From Chrysaora quinquecirrha (taxonomy: Eukaryota > Cnidaria > Scyphozoa > Semaeostomeae > Pelagiidae): a stretch of 64,000 nucleotides of DNA. Under the pieces are notes generated by a model. It saw only the letters and a list, made by a program, of their open reading frames with translations. It was not told the origin of the DNA and searched no databases. Within the stretch, counting starts at the first letter, position 1. Each line of letters starts with the position of its first letter. Below, piece by piece: positions 31,861-41,522 of this stretch. The position numbers and the translations under genes were made by a program. The stretch spans positions 313,303 to 377,302 of the forward strand of contig JACTAT010000004.1 in NCBI GenBank assembly GCA_014526335.1, written 5' to 3'.

Positions 31861-32111
31861 ACATCAACGCAACTTGCTGGAAGCAACAAAATCTTCTTAA
31901 AAGAATTAACTTGCGAGATCACCCTATAAACATGAACTACTTCTACTAACATAGCTTCAGCAAAAAATATTGATGGACCGAATCACGTTTTGGCTTTCAA
32001 GGTCAAACAAAACTTGAAAATGACAAATTAAGCAACTTAAGGTCGTTTTAATGCCAATCAAAATGTTATTCAGAAGAGAGAATGTCGTCTGTTTGCAAGC
32101 AAAAAGTGTTT

Positions 32112-32183
32112 GGGCTCAGCCGGGAATCGAACCCGGAGCCTCTCGCACCCAAAGCGAGAATCATACCATTAGACCACTAAGCC
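32112..32183 (-). tRNA. tRNA-Pro (TGG), class N
   Basis: Last reference-identical copy in the array; T5 terminator. Confidence 0.93.
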
Positions 32184-32438
32184 ACATAAATACAACTTTC
32201 TGGAAGCTACGAAATTTTCTTACAAGTATTCTACTTAACAGATCATTCTTTGAACATGAATTACTTCTAGTAACAGATCTTCAGTCAAAATTATTGCTGT
32301 AACTAATCACATTATTTGGGCAATTAATGTCGAACAAAACTTGAGAGTGACAAATTAAGCTACTTGAGATCTTTTTTTTGCCAATGAAAATATTAGTCTA
32401 AAGAGCGACTATTGTCTGTTTGCAAGGAAAATGTGTTT

Positions 32439-32510
32439 GGGCTCAACCGGGAAACGAACCCGGAGCATCTTGAACCCAAAGCGAGAATCATACCATTAGA
32501 CCACTAAGCA
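32439..32510 (-). pseudogene. tRNA-Pro-like, F/E chimera
   Basis: T arm and 3' flank are class F (A58 to T); anticodon stem, acceptor 5' end and right flank are class E. Confidence 0.85.
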
Positions 32511-32761
32511 ATATCAACACAACTTGCTGGAAGCAAGAGAATTTTCTTAAAATAATTAACTTGCGAGATCATCCTATAAACATAAACTACTTCTACTTAC
32601 ATAGCTTCAGCAAAAATTATTGATGGAACGAATCACGTTTTGGCTTTCAAGGTCAAACAAAACTTGAAAATGACAAATTAAGCAACTTAAGATCGTTTTA
32701 ATGCCAATCAAAATGTTATTCAGAAGAGAGAATGTCGTCTGTTTGCAAGCAAAAAGTGTTT

Positions 32762-32833
32762 GGGCTCAGCAGGGAATCGAACCCGGAGCCTCTCGCACCC
32801 AAAGCGAGAATCATACCATTAGACCAGTAAGCC
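32762..32833 (-). tRNA. tRNA-Pro (TGG) variant
   Basis: C50/T64 mismatch and one change near the 5' acceptor/D junction; T5 terminator. Confidence 0.55.
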
Positions 32834-33009
32834 ATATCAACGCAACTTTCTGGACGCCACAAAAATTATTGATGGAATGAATCCCGTTTTGGCTTTTAAG
32901 GTCGAACAAAACTTGAGAATGACAAATTAACAACTTTAGATCGTTCTAATGCCAATCAAAATGTTATTGCAAAGAGGGAAGATTGTCTTCTCGCTAGCAA
33001 AATTTGTTT

Positions 33010-33081
33010 GGGCTCAGCAGGGAATCGAACCCGGAGCCTCTCGCACCCAAAGCGATAATCATACCATTAGACCACTAAGCC
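33010..33081 (-). tRNA. tRNA-Pro (TGG) variant
   Basis: C50/T64 mismatch and one change at the 5' end of the anticodon stem; T4 run; sits at a 248-bp short spacing. Confidence 0.5.
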
Positions 33082-33331
33082 ACATCTACACAACTTTCTG
33101 GAAAAAACAAAATTTTCTTACAAGCATTAACTTGCGAGATCATCCTATAAACATGAACTACTTCTACTAACATAGCTTCAGCAAAAATAATTGATTGAAC
33201 GAATCATGTTTTGCTAGCAAGGTCGAACAAAAGTTGAGTCTGACAAATTAAGCAACTTAAGATCGTTCTAATGCCAATAAAAATTTTAGTCTAAAGAGAG
33301 AGTATGGTTCTTTCGCAAGTAAAAAGTGTTT

Positions 33332-33403
33332 GGGCTCAGCTTGGAATCGAACCCGGAGCCTCTCGCACCCAAAGCGAGAATCATACCATTAGACTACTAA
33401 GCC
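33332..33403 (-). tRNA. tRNA-Pro (TGG) variant
   Basis: Two adjacent T-stem changes and one D-arm change; anticodon arm intact; T5 terminator. Confidence 0.5.
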
Positions 33404-33654
33404 ACATCAACACAACTTTCTGGAAGAAACAAAATTTTCTTACAAGAATTAACATGCGAGATCATCCTATAAACATGAACTACTTCTACTTACATAGCTT
33501 CAGCAAAAATTATTGATGGAACGAATCACGTTTTGGCTTTCACCGTCGAAGAAAACTTGAGAATTACAAATTAAGCAACTTAAGATCGTTCTAATGCCAA
33601 TGAAAATGTTAGTCTAAAGAGAGAGTATGGTTCTTTCGCAAGTAAAAAGTGTTT

Positions 33655-33725
33655 GGGCTCAGCCGAGATCGAACCCGAAGCCTCTTGCACCCAAAGCGAG
33701 AATTATACCATTAGACCAGTAAGCC
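33655..33725 (-). pseudogene. tRNA-Pro-like, degraded
   Basis: 71 nt with a T-stem deletion and substitutions in T, anticodon and D arms. Confidence 0.75.
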
Positions 33726-33901
33726 ACATCAACACAACTTTCTGAACGCCACAAAAATTATTGATGGAATGAATCCCGTTTTGGCTTTCAAGGTCGAACA
33801 AAACTTGAGAATGACAAATTAACAACTTAAGATCGTTCTTATGCCAATAAAAATGTTAATCTAAAGAGAGAGTATGGTTCTTTCGCAAGTAAAAAGTGTT
33901 T

Positions 33902-33973
33902 TTGCTCAGCCGGAAATCGAACCCGGAGCCTCTCGCACCCAAAGCGAGAATCATACCATTAGACCACTAAGCT
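33902..33973 (-). pseudogene. tRNA-Pro-like, acceptor lost
   Basis: The acceptor 3' end is replaced by T-rich sequence and base 1 is changed; the anticodon arm remains. Confidence 0.75.
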
Positions 33974-34228
33974 ACATAAACGCAACTTTCTGGAAGCTAC
34001 AAAGTTTTCTTGTAAGTATTCTACTTAAGAGATCATTCTTTAAACATGAACTACTTCTACTAACAGAACTTCTGTCAAAATTATTGATGCAACGAATCAC
34101 ATTATTTGGGAAAGCAATGTCGATCAAAAGTTGAGAATGACAAATTAAGCTACTTGAGATCCTTTTAATGCCAATGAAAATTTTAATCTAAAGAGAGAAT
34201 ATTTTCTTTTTGCAAGCAAAATGGGTTT

Positions 34229-34300
34229 GGGCTCAGCCGGCAATGTATCCCAGAGCCTCTCGCACCCAAAGCGAGAATCATACCATTAGACCACTAAGCC
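34229..34300 (-). pseudogene. tRNA-Pro-like, last array copy, T arm lost
   Basis: The T loop and stem are scrambled so the B box is gone; anticodon and acceptor 5' regions are unchanged. Divergence grows toward this array edge. Confidence 0.75.
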
Positions 34301-34384
34301 ACATCAACACAACTTTCTGGAAGCAACAAAATTTTCTTACAAGATTTAACTTAACAGATCATTCTATAAACATAAACTTCTTTT

Positions 34385-35388
34385 ACTTGCTAATCCAAAT
34401 TATTTATCTCACGTATCACCTTGTCAGGTTGAGCCTCCCGGGTACTCTGCGATTGATTGCCCGAGGCTGCCAATTCTAGTAGGTGTTGCTGTTTTAATTG
34501 AACTTAAGAATGGTCATATGCGTCCAGTGGCAAGAGATTTTTATCATTATCATCGATTTGCACTCAAGTGAGATGTTTATTCTTTGCAACTATCTCTGTA
34601 TGATGAGGATTAGGCAAGGTAAGTGGTTCCTCTCAATCAACTGCGTTGACTTCAGAATGTAAGCTAAAAGTGTCTCTAAAATCTTGTAGTTTTAAACCAT
34701 AGATATCTACTGTTTGACCTTGTGTTTTGTAGCACCGTTTCAATTGTTTTTGAATTCTTGTCTTGCTGAATACTGGCTGCTTATTTATCCGCATTTTTTA
34801 CTGTTTATGAGGCATACGAGTACTAATCTCGTATTGACATTAAATAGATTTGTTATCTGCTTTTTCACAACAAACACTTGAATTATCTCTGATCGTAAAG
34901 GTTTTCTCTCTTTTTAAAATCTTTCTCTCTATCCGTCTCTTCGGTGATATAGATTTCTTTCTGTAAACATTCCCCAAGCTTCCAAGAGGTCACGAAAGTC
35001 CCAATCTTTCCATTTCTCTTCAGTTCCTCTTAGGTCTTCTAGTTACAATGTTGTTTCGAAAAAAAGTTGTCTTGCTCTTCTACCAACATTGTATTGGGGG
35101 TAAAGGGGGAAGAATTGGACTCATGTGAAAGCAGAAAATCAATAATATAGGCCGTATTCCTTGGAAAAAAGGCATTTTTCCAAATATTTTCTATTGTTTA
35201 CTGTCGGTTTTACAATAGCTCAATAGATGAAACTAATTCATACCTACCAAAATATGTGTACGAAAGTGTAACTAAAGATATGAAAGTTAACTACAGTAAC
35301 AACTACAAGACTATTGAATAGATAGTGTTTTTGATATGAAGGTCATATTATGTATTTACATAACCAATATTTGGCAAGAACTCTGTAC
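34385..35388. other. Unassigned sequence at the array's right edge
   Basis: About 1 kb of AT-rich DNA without a convincing reading frame. I searched it by eye on the plus strand for the missing NUDT1 5' exons and saw none. Confidence 0.6.
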
Positions 35389-35518
35389 TAGACTGATTAC
35401 CTGAGTCCAGTTATCGCTCATGAGACCGAGGCTAGCACTAAAAGGAGATCGCTCAAACTAGTTTGAGCGTCCATCAATTCAATTCAATAGCGAAACTACG
35501 ACTCAGGTAATCAGTCTA
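35389..35518. mobile_element. Small palindromic MITE
   Basis: A 19-bp perfect inverted repeat, TAGACTGATTACCTGAGTC and its complement, at 35389-35407 and 35500-35518. A possible TA target duplication flanks GACTG...CAGTC. A second perfect 20-bp palindrome (CGCTCAAACTAGTTTGAGCG) sits at its centre, 35451-35470. No coding capacity. Confidence 0.75.
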
Positions 35519-35523
35519 AGCCT

Positions 35524-35590
35524 ATAAATTATAATAATTAAATTCAGTTCAATTCAATATGAGAGGTCTCTTTCTTGAATATTTTCTACA
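35524..35590 (-). repeat. Remnant of the 3' LTR (BEL/Pao)
   Basis: 67 bp nearly identical to 41318-41384; the remaining 233 bp are absent. A purine-rich A/G tract lies just inside (about 35597-35632), consistent with the polypurine tract. Confidence 0.85.
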
Positions 35591-35669
35591 CTCCCGCGGC
35601 GAAAAAAAGTCTTCTTTTTCTTTTTTTTTTTATTTATTCAATATTCTTTGTAGTCTATTTACATAAACA

Positions 35670-36044
35670 TCATTGCTGCTCGGTCAATTTTCTGATAATT
35701 TGTCCAGTCAATGCAGCCTTCCGTTTAGGACGACCTGAAGAATTCCTTTCAGGTTCATCATTTTCAGGATTTTTCTGGATATAAGAAGTATCAGCATTAA
35801 TAACTTGTTCTTGGTTTTTTGTTATTTCCAGAGGTATTATTTTTTGAACAGGTCTTTTGATTACCATCTTTTTTCCATCTCGAAGACATGTATGTAACTC
35901 AACACCTCTTATCATACCGTCATTTCCTTTGATAATATTGGTTATTCGTCCCTCTTTGATTAAAACTAGATCTCCAACATCAACTTTACAATTGATGTCA
36001 AATTTTCCTTTCACGTAGCAATGTTTTTCGCGTAACTGATTCAA
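35670..36044 (-). CDS. Integrase C-terminal tail (BEL/Pao, DUF5641-like)
   Basis: VDVGDLVLIKE, GVELHTCLRDGKK and an RPVQKIIPLE end mark the DUF5641 tail of BEL/Pao pol. The joining region 36045-36311 is in other frames. Confidence 0.8.
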   Translation of the reverse strand: MNQLREKHCYVKGKFDINCKVDVGDLVLIKEGRITNIIKGNDGMIRGVELHTCLRDGKKMVIKRPVQKIIPLEITKNQEQVINADTSYIQKNPENDEPERNSSGRPKRKAALTGQIIRKLTEQQ

Positions 36045-36311
36045 GTAATCGTTGTGAAAGCGATTCCAGAACTGATTTTGGATAAGCTGTAGAGTACTTA
36101 CTCTTTCATTGCATTGTTCAGCGTTTAATTCAATATTATCAACAAAGTCTTTCTTTAATCGATTGTTAATGTTACGTCCAAACAGAAGGTGAAATGGTGT
36201 TAACGCCTCTGTTTCATCATCTTTGTTGAGATATGTAAGGGTCTGCTGTTAATAACATTTTCAATCTCAACCAGCACTGTTGAAAGTTCTTGAAGTCTAA
36301 GCGAGCATTTC

Positions 36312-37670
36312 CTAGAACCTTGCGAAGAGCATTTTGGTTATTCTAACCATTCGCTCATAGAACCCGCCCCACCAAGGAGCTGAAGGAAGAATAAAGTCCC
36401 ATTGTATCAAATGACTTCTCAAAAATTGACGTAACTCCAAAGCTTTAAAGCTTTTAAAATTGTCACTGATAATAAAGTTAGGCAATCCTTTTCTTGCAAT
36501 GAATCTTTTAAGTGCTCGAATCGTTGAAGATGAAGACAGATCAGGAACAAGTTCAAGATGAATTGCTCGTGTTGTCGCGCACGTGAAGAGACAAATATAT
36601 GCTTTATGGGTCTTGGTTGAATCACCATAAATATCTTTAACAAACAGAGGCCCTGCGTGATCAATGCCAGTGTTTGCAAATCCATATTCGGCGCAAAGTC
36701 TGAAGGTTGGTAGCTCTGGCGTAGGAGGAGGTACTAATGGCCTTCCTTGATACATTCTACAAACAACACATTTGTTCAATAGTTTCTTTATCGTTTGACG
36801 ACCTCTGACAATCCAGAACTGACTTCTCAATCTATTCAAAGTAGCTTGTACTCCACTATGCGCAGCTTGCTTATGCCTATCCCATATAATCAATTTAGTC
36901 AGATGACTTCCACTAGGTAACAATAACGGATGTTTCTGTTCATAAGGAATATTTGCATTTCTCAGACGTCCATTCAGACGAAGTAGCTTCCGCTCATCAA
37001 AGAACAGATCCAAAGATTTAGATAGCTGTTGAAATTTATCACTGTTAATCAATCGTTTTTGTTCATTCAAAATCAACAATTCTTCAGCCAATTCAAGCTC
37101 TTTAACTGTTATTTCACCAACCTGAATTTCTTCTTTCTTCATTTTTCGCAGTAAATTGTTCTTAAAGCGTAAAACAAGGCAAGTAATTTTAATGAGTTCT
37201 CTGAAAGTACTGTACTTACTGCAGTCTATGATGGCCTCTAAATTGACATTGGCTGACGTCTCATTCGATAACAAACAAGTTATTGTTTGCAATTTATCTT
37301 CTTCAGTTTCAACAGCAGTAGTTATTTTATTTTCTGGCCATTGGTCCTTGCTTGACAAGAGAAATTTGGGTCCTTCCCACCACATACAGTTCTTCTGCAA
37401 CTCACTAGGAGAAAACTCTCTAGTTGGGATGTCAGCTGGATTCAATTTTCCAGGTACATGTCTCCAATGTTTCTCAGGTACATTCTTTCGAATACGTTGA
37501 ACACGATTTTCAACCCAAACTTTTCGCTGTTTATTAGTAGAGGTAATCCAGTATAAGGCAATTTCAGAATCACTCCAGCAGACAATCTCACTTACAGCAA
37601 TCTCACTCTTTATAGCATTATATGTTGTTGTTATCAATTTAGATAATACTAAAGAAGATAGCAACTCCAA
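36312..37670 (-). CDS. RNase H and integrase (BEL/Pao)
   Basis: Begins in frame just past the stop at 37689. RNase H residues include CWSDSEIAL. Then the integrase zinc region (HKQAAHSG ... CVVC) and a DDE core at GIDHAGP, ISDNFKSF and GGFYERMV. The frame ends soon after the Glu, earlier than in complete family members. Confidence 0.9.
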   Translation of the reverse strand: MELLSSLVLSKLITTTYNAIKSEIAVSEIVCWSDSEIALYWITSTNKQRKVWVENRVQRIRKNVPEKHWRHVPGKLNPADIPTREFSPSELQKNCMWWEGPKFLLSSKDQWPENKITTAVETEEDKLQTITCLLSNETSANVNLEAIIDCSKYSTFRELIKITCLVLRFKNNLLRKMKKEEIQVGEITVKELELAEELLILNEQKRLINSDKFQQLSKSLDLFFDERKLLRLNGRLRNANIPYEQKHPLLLPSGSHLTKLIIWDRHKQAAHSGVQATLNRLRSQFWIVRGRQTIKKLLNKCVVCRMYQGRPLVPPPTPELPTFRLCAEYGFANTGIDHAGPLFVKDIYGDSTKTHKAYICLFTCATTRAIHLELVPDLSSSSTIRALKRFIARKGLPNFIISDNFKSFKALELRQFLRSHLIQWDFILPSAPWWGGFYERMVRITKMLFARF

Positions 37671-37688
37671 TCTTGGTATAGTTTGCTT

Positions 37689-38955
37689 TCAGAGAGGAGC
37701 TACTCTGCTTTTTGCACAAAGCAATTTGACATAGATGTCTGTGATTGTTTCAACACGAATAAAGATAGCAGCCACATATGCAGTTTCAGAGCTATCTCCA
37801 AAACCATGCAGTTCAACAGAAATAACTTTCTGTTGCACAGGACTACCAATAAAACGAGGAACTTCAACTGAACTCAATTTCCATAATTCATGTAGAAACT
37901 TTTGCCACTTTTGCAAGATCTTCTCAGGAACTAATTCATCCCATTCTCTTTTATCTGCACATAGCATCTGAAAGAAGGCTTTCAGTTGAATGACAATCGG
38001 AGAAAGTAACCCCAAAGGATCATACAAAGAAGCAGCAACTCTCAAAATATTGCGTTTGGTTACTTTCAGTTCTAGAGCTTTATTCACAAAGTCTTCAAAT
38101 TTAAACACAAACTTGTCTGACTCAATGTTCCAAGCAATGCCAAGAACCTTTCGGTTATTATCATCATTTCCAAAGAATGATTTAGTATAACTACCATCAT
38201 CTGACTTTGAAACATTATTTATGTTCATCTGCTCACGTTCACATGTGTTAATTTTGTCATTCAATTCTTTGCTATTAGAAGCCCATTTACGTAACTCAAA
38301 TCCACCTTCTTTCATGGCTGATTTTGACTGCTTGTAAAATTCAAATCCTTCTTCTACAGACTCAACCGTTGTTGTGCAGTCATCTACATACAAATCTTGC
38401 AAAAACTTCTTAGCAAATTGTTCTTCATAAGAGGAACTCTGCATATGATGGTGAATTGTAGCATTAAGCAGAAAAGGGCTACTGGTGACACCAAATACAA
38501 CTCTGTTGAATCTCATGATAATTAATTCAGATTTCTCATCATTAATATTTTTAGCCCATAAAAATCTCAGAAAGTTTTTATGCTCTTCAGCAATTTCATT
38601 TTGAAGGAAAGCTTGTCTAATATCGCTGACTAAACCAATTTTGTTCATTCTAAAGCGCAACAAAATGTCAAATGATAATGGTAACAAGCAAGGTCCAGAA
38701 AAAAGACAATCGTTCAAAGATGGACCTTCTGACTTGGCTGAAGCATCAAAACTGCACGAACTTTTGTAGTTCTCTCTCCTCTCTAACCACAGGCCGATGT
38801 GGCAAATAATGAACCTTACCTGGTTCTCCAGAATCTTTCACTTCTTCAATAATGCCTTGTTCCTTGTAGTCCTCGAATATATGAGCATAATCTTCACACA
38901 ACTTCTTGTTAGCATTCAGTTTTCTACGTAAGGAACTAAAACGTCCAACACTCAA
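37689..38955 (-). CDS. Reverse transcriptase and RNase H start (BEL/Pao)
   Basis: Two frames: 38746-38955 and 37689-38717, joined across a shift near the A run 38748-38751. Reverse transcriptase motifs: DIRQAFLQ, FGVTSSPFLLNATI and catalytic YVDDC. The Pao-type region follows (LYDPLGLLSP, then HGFGDSSETAY and SKSRVAPL-like). It ends at an in-frame stop at 37689-37691, after which the same frame continues, so this stop interrupts RNase H. Confidence 0.88.
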
Positions 38956-39473
38956 ACTGTAATTATCAGGTAAAACACTGTGACTGTCCTTGAAAGGAAG
39001 CTTTGTGACGAACGTGTCCCATTAAATTCAACATGACTCTCGAATTGATGCATAACATCATCTTCTTTATTTGCAAGTCCAAGAGTTTCAATGTTCCAAA
39101 ATTTTTCAAGATCCATTCGCAATTCATCTCTTGCAAAATTCTCAGCTAAAACAGCTCTCTGATTATCAATACTCTGAAATAAGACATGAGTAACACAAGA
39201 AGTAGTTACTACCTTTTCTCCTCCAGGTAGGTGATATGCACCACCAAGTATCCATCCAAGATTACTCTCCATAGCAACAGGCCCACACGGACCACGCTTA
39301 ACTCTGCCAGTGACAAATGAATAGTAATAATCCAGGCCAATAAGAGCATCAATCTTCAATTCAGAAGTACCATTTGTACTATCAGCTAAATCAAGATCTG
39401 CCAGGTGAGGATAATAACCTTGTACCAACTCAATCTTTTGATTACACAAGGAGAGCATACAACAGGAGTACAC
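38952..39473 (-). CDS. Protease C-terminal region (BEL/Pao)
   Basis: Carries DALIGLDYYYSFVTG and ESNLGWILGG, typical of the DUF1758 end and the linker into reverse transcriptase (FWNIETLG). Frames before and after are shifted. Confidence 0.8.
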   Translation of the reverse strand: MYSCCMLSLCNQKIELVQGYYPHLADLDLADSTNGTSELKIDALIGLDYYYSFVTGRVKRGPCGPVAMESNLGWILGGAYHLPGGEKVVTTSCVTHVLFQSIDNQRAVLAENFARDELRMDLEKFWNIETLGLANKEDDVMHQFESHVEFNGTRSSQSFLSRTVTVFYLIITV

Positions 39474-39620
39474 AATGCTTCAACATAGATGGTTATATTA
39501 TTAGCCTTCCCTTTCACACAAAGTTGAACAACATCCAAGGTTTTAGAGTACTCTGTTTAGTTCCAAATGTTTGGACCATGACACTTTCTCTTCTTATTGT
39601 AGGCAACTGCAATTTGTTTC

Positions 39621-40076
39621 TCAATTCATTAGAAACATATGTTCTCTGGGAACCTCCATCAAAAAGCAATCTTGCTTTTCAATATATTCAGGCATGTTAA
39701 CATTTGATACATCAGCCAAAGCTGTCTGCAACAGCACATTGTTTTTACTTCCAGTTGTCATTGTATGAGTCTCTTGCTGATCAGACTCAGATACTGAAGT
39801 TGTTGAAGGTCCTTGAATTTGGTTTACTACACTTGCATGCTTCGCTTTTCCCAGTTCACAAATGGATATGTGATGTTTCTTTCCACATTTTCGACAAGTG
39901 TAGTTCGAGGAGCAGTCTCTACTTATGTGTCCAGCTCTTGTGCAAACAAAACATCGAGCATATTTTCTTAGTATGGCCTTTCTATTATTAATGTCAGTGA
40001 CAATAGAACACTGTGATGAAGCATGTGTTGGACTGCGACAATAAACACAATTAGGCCTGCTTGTTTGGGTCAACAA
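39621..40076 (-). CDS. Nucleocapsid zinc knuckles and protease start (BEL/Pao)
   Basis: Contains a degenerate cluster CVYCRSPTHASSQC, then CFVCTRAGHISRDC (CX2CX4HX4C) and CRKCGKKHHISIC, followed by VLLQTALADV, the entry to the DUF1758 protease. The frame is lost at the five-base run 39661-39665; the DGGSQRTYVS active-site region lies just beyond in another frame. Confidence 0.8.
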   Translation of the reverse strand: MLTQTSRPNCVYCRSPTHASSQCSIVTDINNRKAILRKYARCFVCTRAGHISRDCSSNYTCRKCGKKHHISICELGKAKHASVVNQIQGPSTTSVSESDQQETHTMTTGSKNNVLLQTALADVSNVNMPEYIEKQDCFLMEVPREHMFLMN

Positions 40077-41077
40077 GGCTGAGGCTGTTGCTGGGCTTCG
40101 TCTTTCTTTTCATATCTTTGAAAGGAACTGGAACCAGGGCTGGGACTCTGTTGTATACAAGTTTCTTTTGCCTGCAACTCTTCTTTGAAATATTTTAACA
40201 TATCCTCAAGTATCCAAACATTGTTACCAAATTTTCTTGAGATAATTATCTTCAACTCTTCTGGAAGCTTTTCATTCAACAGGGGAACCAAAAGAGAGCC
40301 ATAGCTATTGGTATTAATACCCAAGCTTTTTAGATTTCTGACAGTAGCTTCAACTTTGTCATAAATTATTCTGACTTCTTTAATATTATTCATGCTATTA
40401 ACTTTGGGAAGTTTGACTAGATTTTCCATGTGTGCATTTATGAGTACTTGTGGATTTCCAAATCTTTCTTTTAAAAGGTCAACAGCCTCCATATAATTCT
40501 CATTTGTGAGTGATAAACCAGAAATTGTGGATGCAGCATTGCCACACAATAAGTTCTTAAGATAAGCAAATTTATCAACATTACTTAATCCATCATTTTT
40601 GTCTATGGATGATTCAAACTGGTCCCAAAAGCTCTGCCAATTTACAGAGTTCCCATCAAATTTGGGCAATTCAATTTTTGGCAATTTAACCTTCGCTTCA
40701 AGTGATCTAAGTTTATGTGTAGAAGCAGCAGAACTTCCCTGCTGATTCTGCTCTACTTCACTACCTTTGGATGATTGTAAACAGTGGTCTAATTTTGCCA
40801 AAATATCGAAAAATTTATCATGATAACCCTGTGAATCTTGTACCTCGCCTTCGACGTCTTCTTCATCTACTAGATCAATAATTCCATCGTCAAGCTCTGA
40901 TATCTTTTTCAATTGCGTTGTGAGATTTGATTTCAAACTTTCCAACTTTGGTTTTAAACTTGGATCATATTTCTCCAGGATCGTGTTAACTTCTGTTTCC
41001 AAGGATTTAATATGAAGTCTGTGGCCACTTCTTCTTTTCCTCAGTCGGCCTAGATCCGCCATTTTGATCCTGGTCAC
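40070..41077 (-). CDS. gag (BEL/Pao)
   Basis: 335 codons; the second Met at 41062 (MADLGRLRKRR) is the more likely start because it follows the primer-binding leader. An N-terminal coiled-coil-like stretch is followed by KLPKIELPKFDGN and FWDQFESSI, the landmark of the DUF1759 gag family. Forms the particle shell. Overlaps the next frame by 7 bases. Confidence 0.88.
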   Translation of the reverse strand: MTRIKMADLGRLRKRRSGHRLHIKSLETEVNTILEKYDPSLKPKLESLKSNLTTQLKKISELDDGIIDLVDEEDVEGEVQDSQGYHDKFFDILAKLDHCLQSSKGSEVEQNQQGSSAASTHKLRSLEAKVKLPKIELPKFDGNSVNWQSFWDQFESSIDKNDGLSNVDKFAYLKNLLCGNAASTISGLSLTNENYMEAVDLLKERFGNPQVLINAHMENLVKLPKVNSMNNIKEVRIIYDKVEATVRNLKSLGINTNSYGSLLVPLLNEKLPEELKIIISRKFGNNVWILEDMLKYFKEELQAKETCIQQSPSPGSSSFQRYEKKDEAQQQPQPC

Positions 41078-41084
41078 GGCACCA

Positions 41085-41384
41085 TGTAGAATTTTCCAAA
41101 AAACTGGTAAATTCTCTGAGAGTTGACTTCAGAGAAGAAGTACAGTCAAAAAAAATATAGTCAACGTTTTCTTTCTTCTATATACAAAACAAGAAAACTC
41201 TACTATCAAGATAATTCAAGATTATAATTTCTCAACTCTTAACTCCAGATGAATGCAATCTAAAAAGTGTGCTCGAAGCAGTTCTCAAAGCACGTGACGT
41301 GAAACACGCCTCAAGACATAAATTATAATAATTAAATTCAGTTCAATTCAATATGAGAGGTCTCTTTCCTGAATATTTTCTACA
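41085..41384 (-). repeat. 5' LTR of BEL/Pao element
   Basis: In element sense it begins TGTAGAAAAT and ends ATTCTACA, a proper inverted terminal pair. The primer-binding sequence TGGTGCCGTGACC follows at once (complement of 41072-41084). Confidence 0.88.
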
Positions 41385-41522
41385 CTCGAAGCAGCAAAAC
41401 GGATAAAAGACTGCAATAACAAGAAATGCATTTCTTCAGGCAATGCAATGGTCAATTATGATTTTTGCATTTAAAAGAACGAAACCACAAACTAGACCGA
41501 AACACGGGTAAAAGAGCAAATT

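Larger units (their letters stand above)
1..34384 (-). repeat. Tandem array of 78 tRNA-Pro(TGG) units (about 323 bp period)
   Basis: Head-to-tail units, each with a 72-nt tRNA-Pro gene or derivative read on the minus strand. The tRNA starts are regularly 320-328 bp apart (for example 4178, 4505, 4828, 5150), with occasional 312- or 248-bp steps. The reference tRNA has a 7-bp acceptor stem, CTCGC/GCGAG anticodon stem, loop TTTGGGT (anticodon TGG), T loop TTCGATT and discriminator C; it closely resembles animal tRNA-Pro. A run of 4-6 T lies about 8 nt past most 3' ends, as a Pol III terminator should. Class labels used below: N intact; P anticodon-loop bases 37-38 changed to AA plus a C50/T64 mismatch; Q C50/T64 mismatch, most with base 1 G to T; F T-loop A58 to T; S altered variable arm and T stem; C A29/G41 mismatch; D one-base loss in the anticodon stem; E 3' anticodon strand replaced. 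The array starts outside the window on the left and fades near 34384. Confidence 0.95.
35524..41384 (-). mobile_element. BEL/Pao LTR retrotransposon, 3' LTR truncated
   Basis: Minus-strand element with a complete 300-bp 5' LTR, primer-binding site, gag (DUF1759-type), zinc knuckles, DUF1758-type protease, YVDD reverse transcriptase, RNase H, integrase and a DUF5641-type tail: the standard BEL/Pao order. Only 67 bp of the 3' LTR remain (35524-35590), next to the palindromic MITE. Several frames are broken, so it is probably inactive. Confidence 0.93.

Noticed and set aside
1..34384. CRISPR-like array or tRNA-derived SINE family
   Set aside because: The conserved part is a full tRNA gene with Pol III boxes and terminator. 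Spacers are homologous to each other, and there is no SINE body, tail or target duplication per unit.
646..34479. Dozens of similar 60-143 codon plus-strand frames ([25 protein letters not shown])
   Set aside because: They are read through the antisense strand of the tRNA-Pro genes and spacers; conservation follows the tRNA, not codons.
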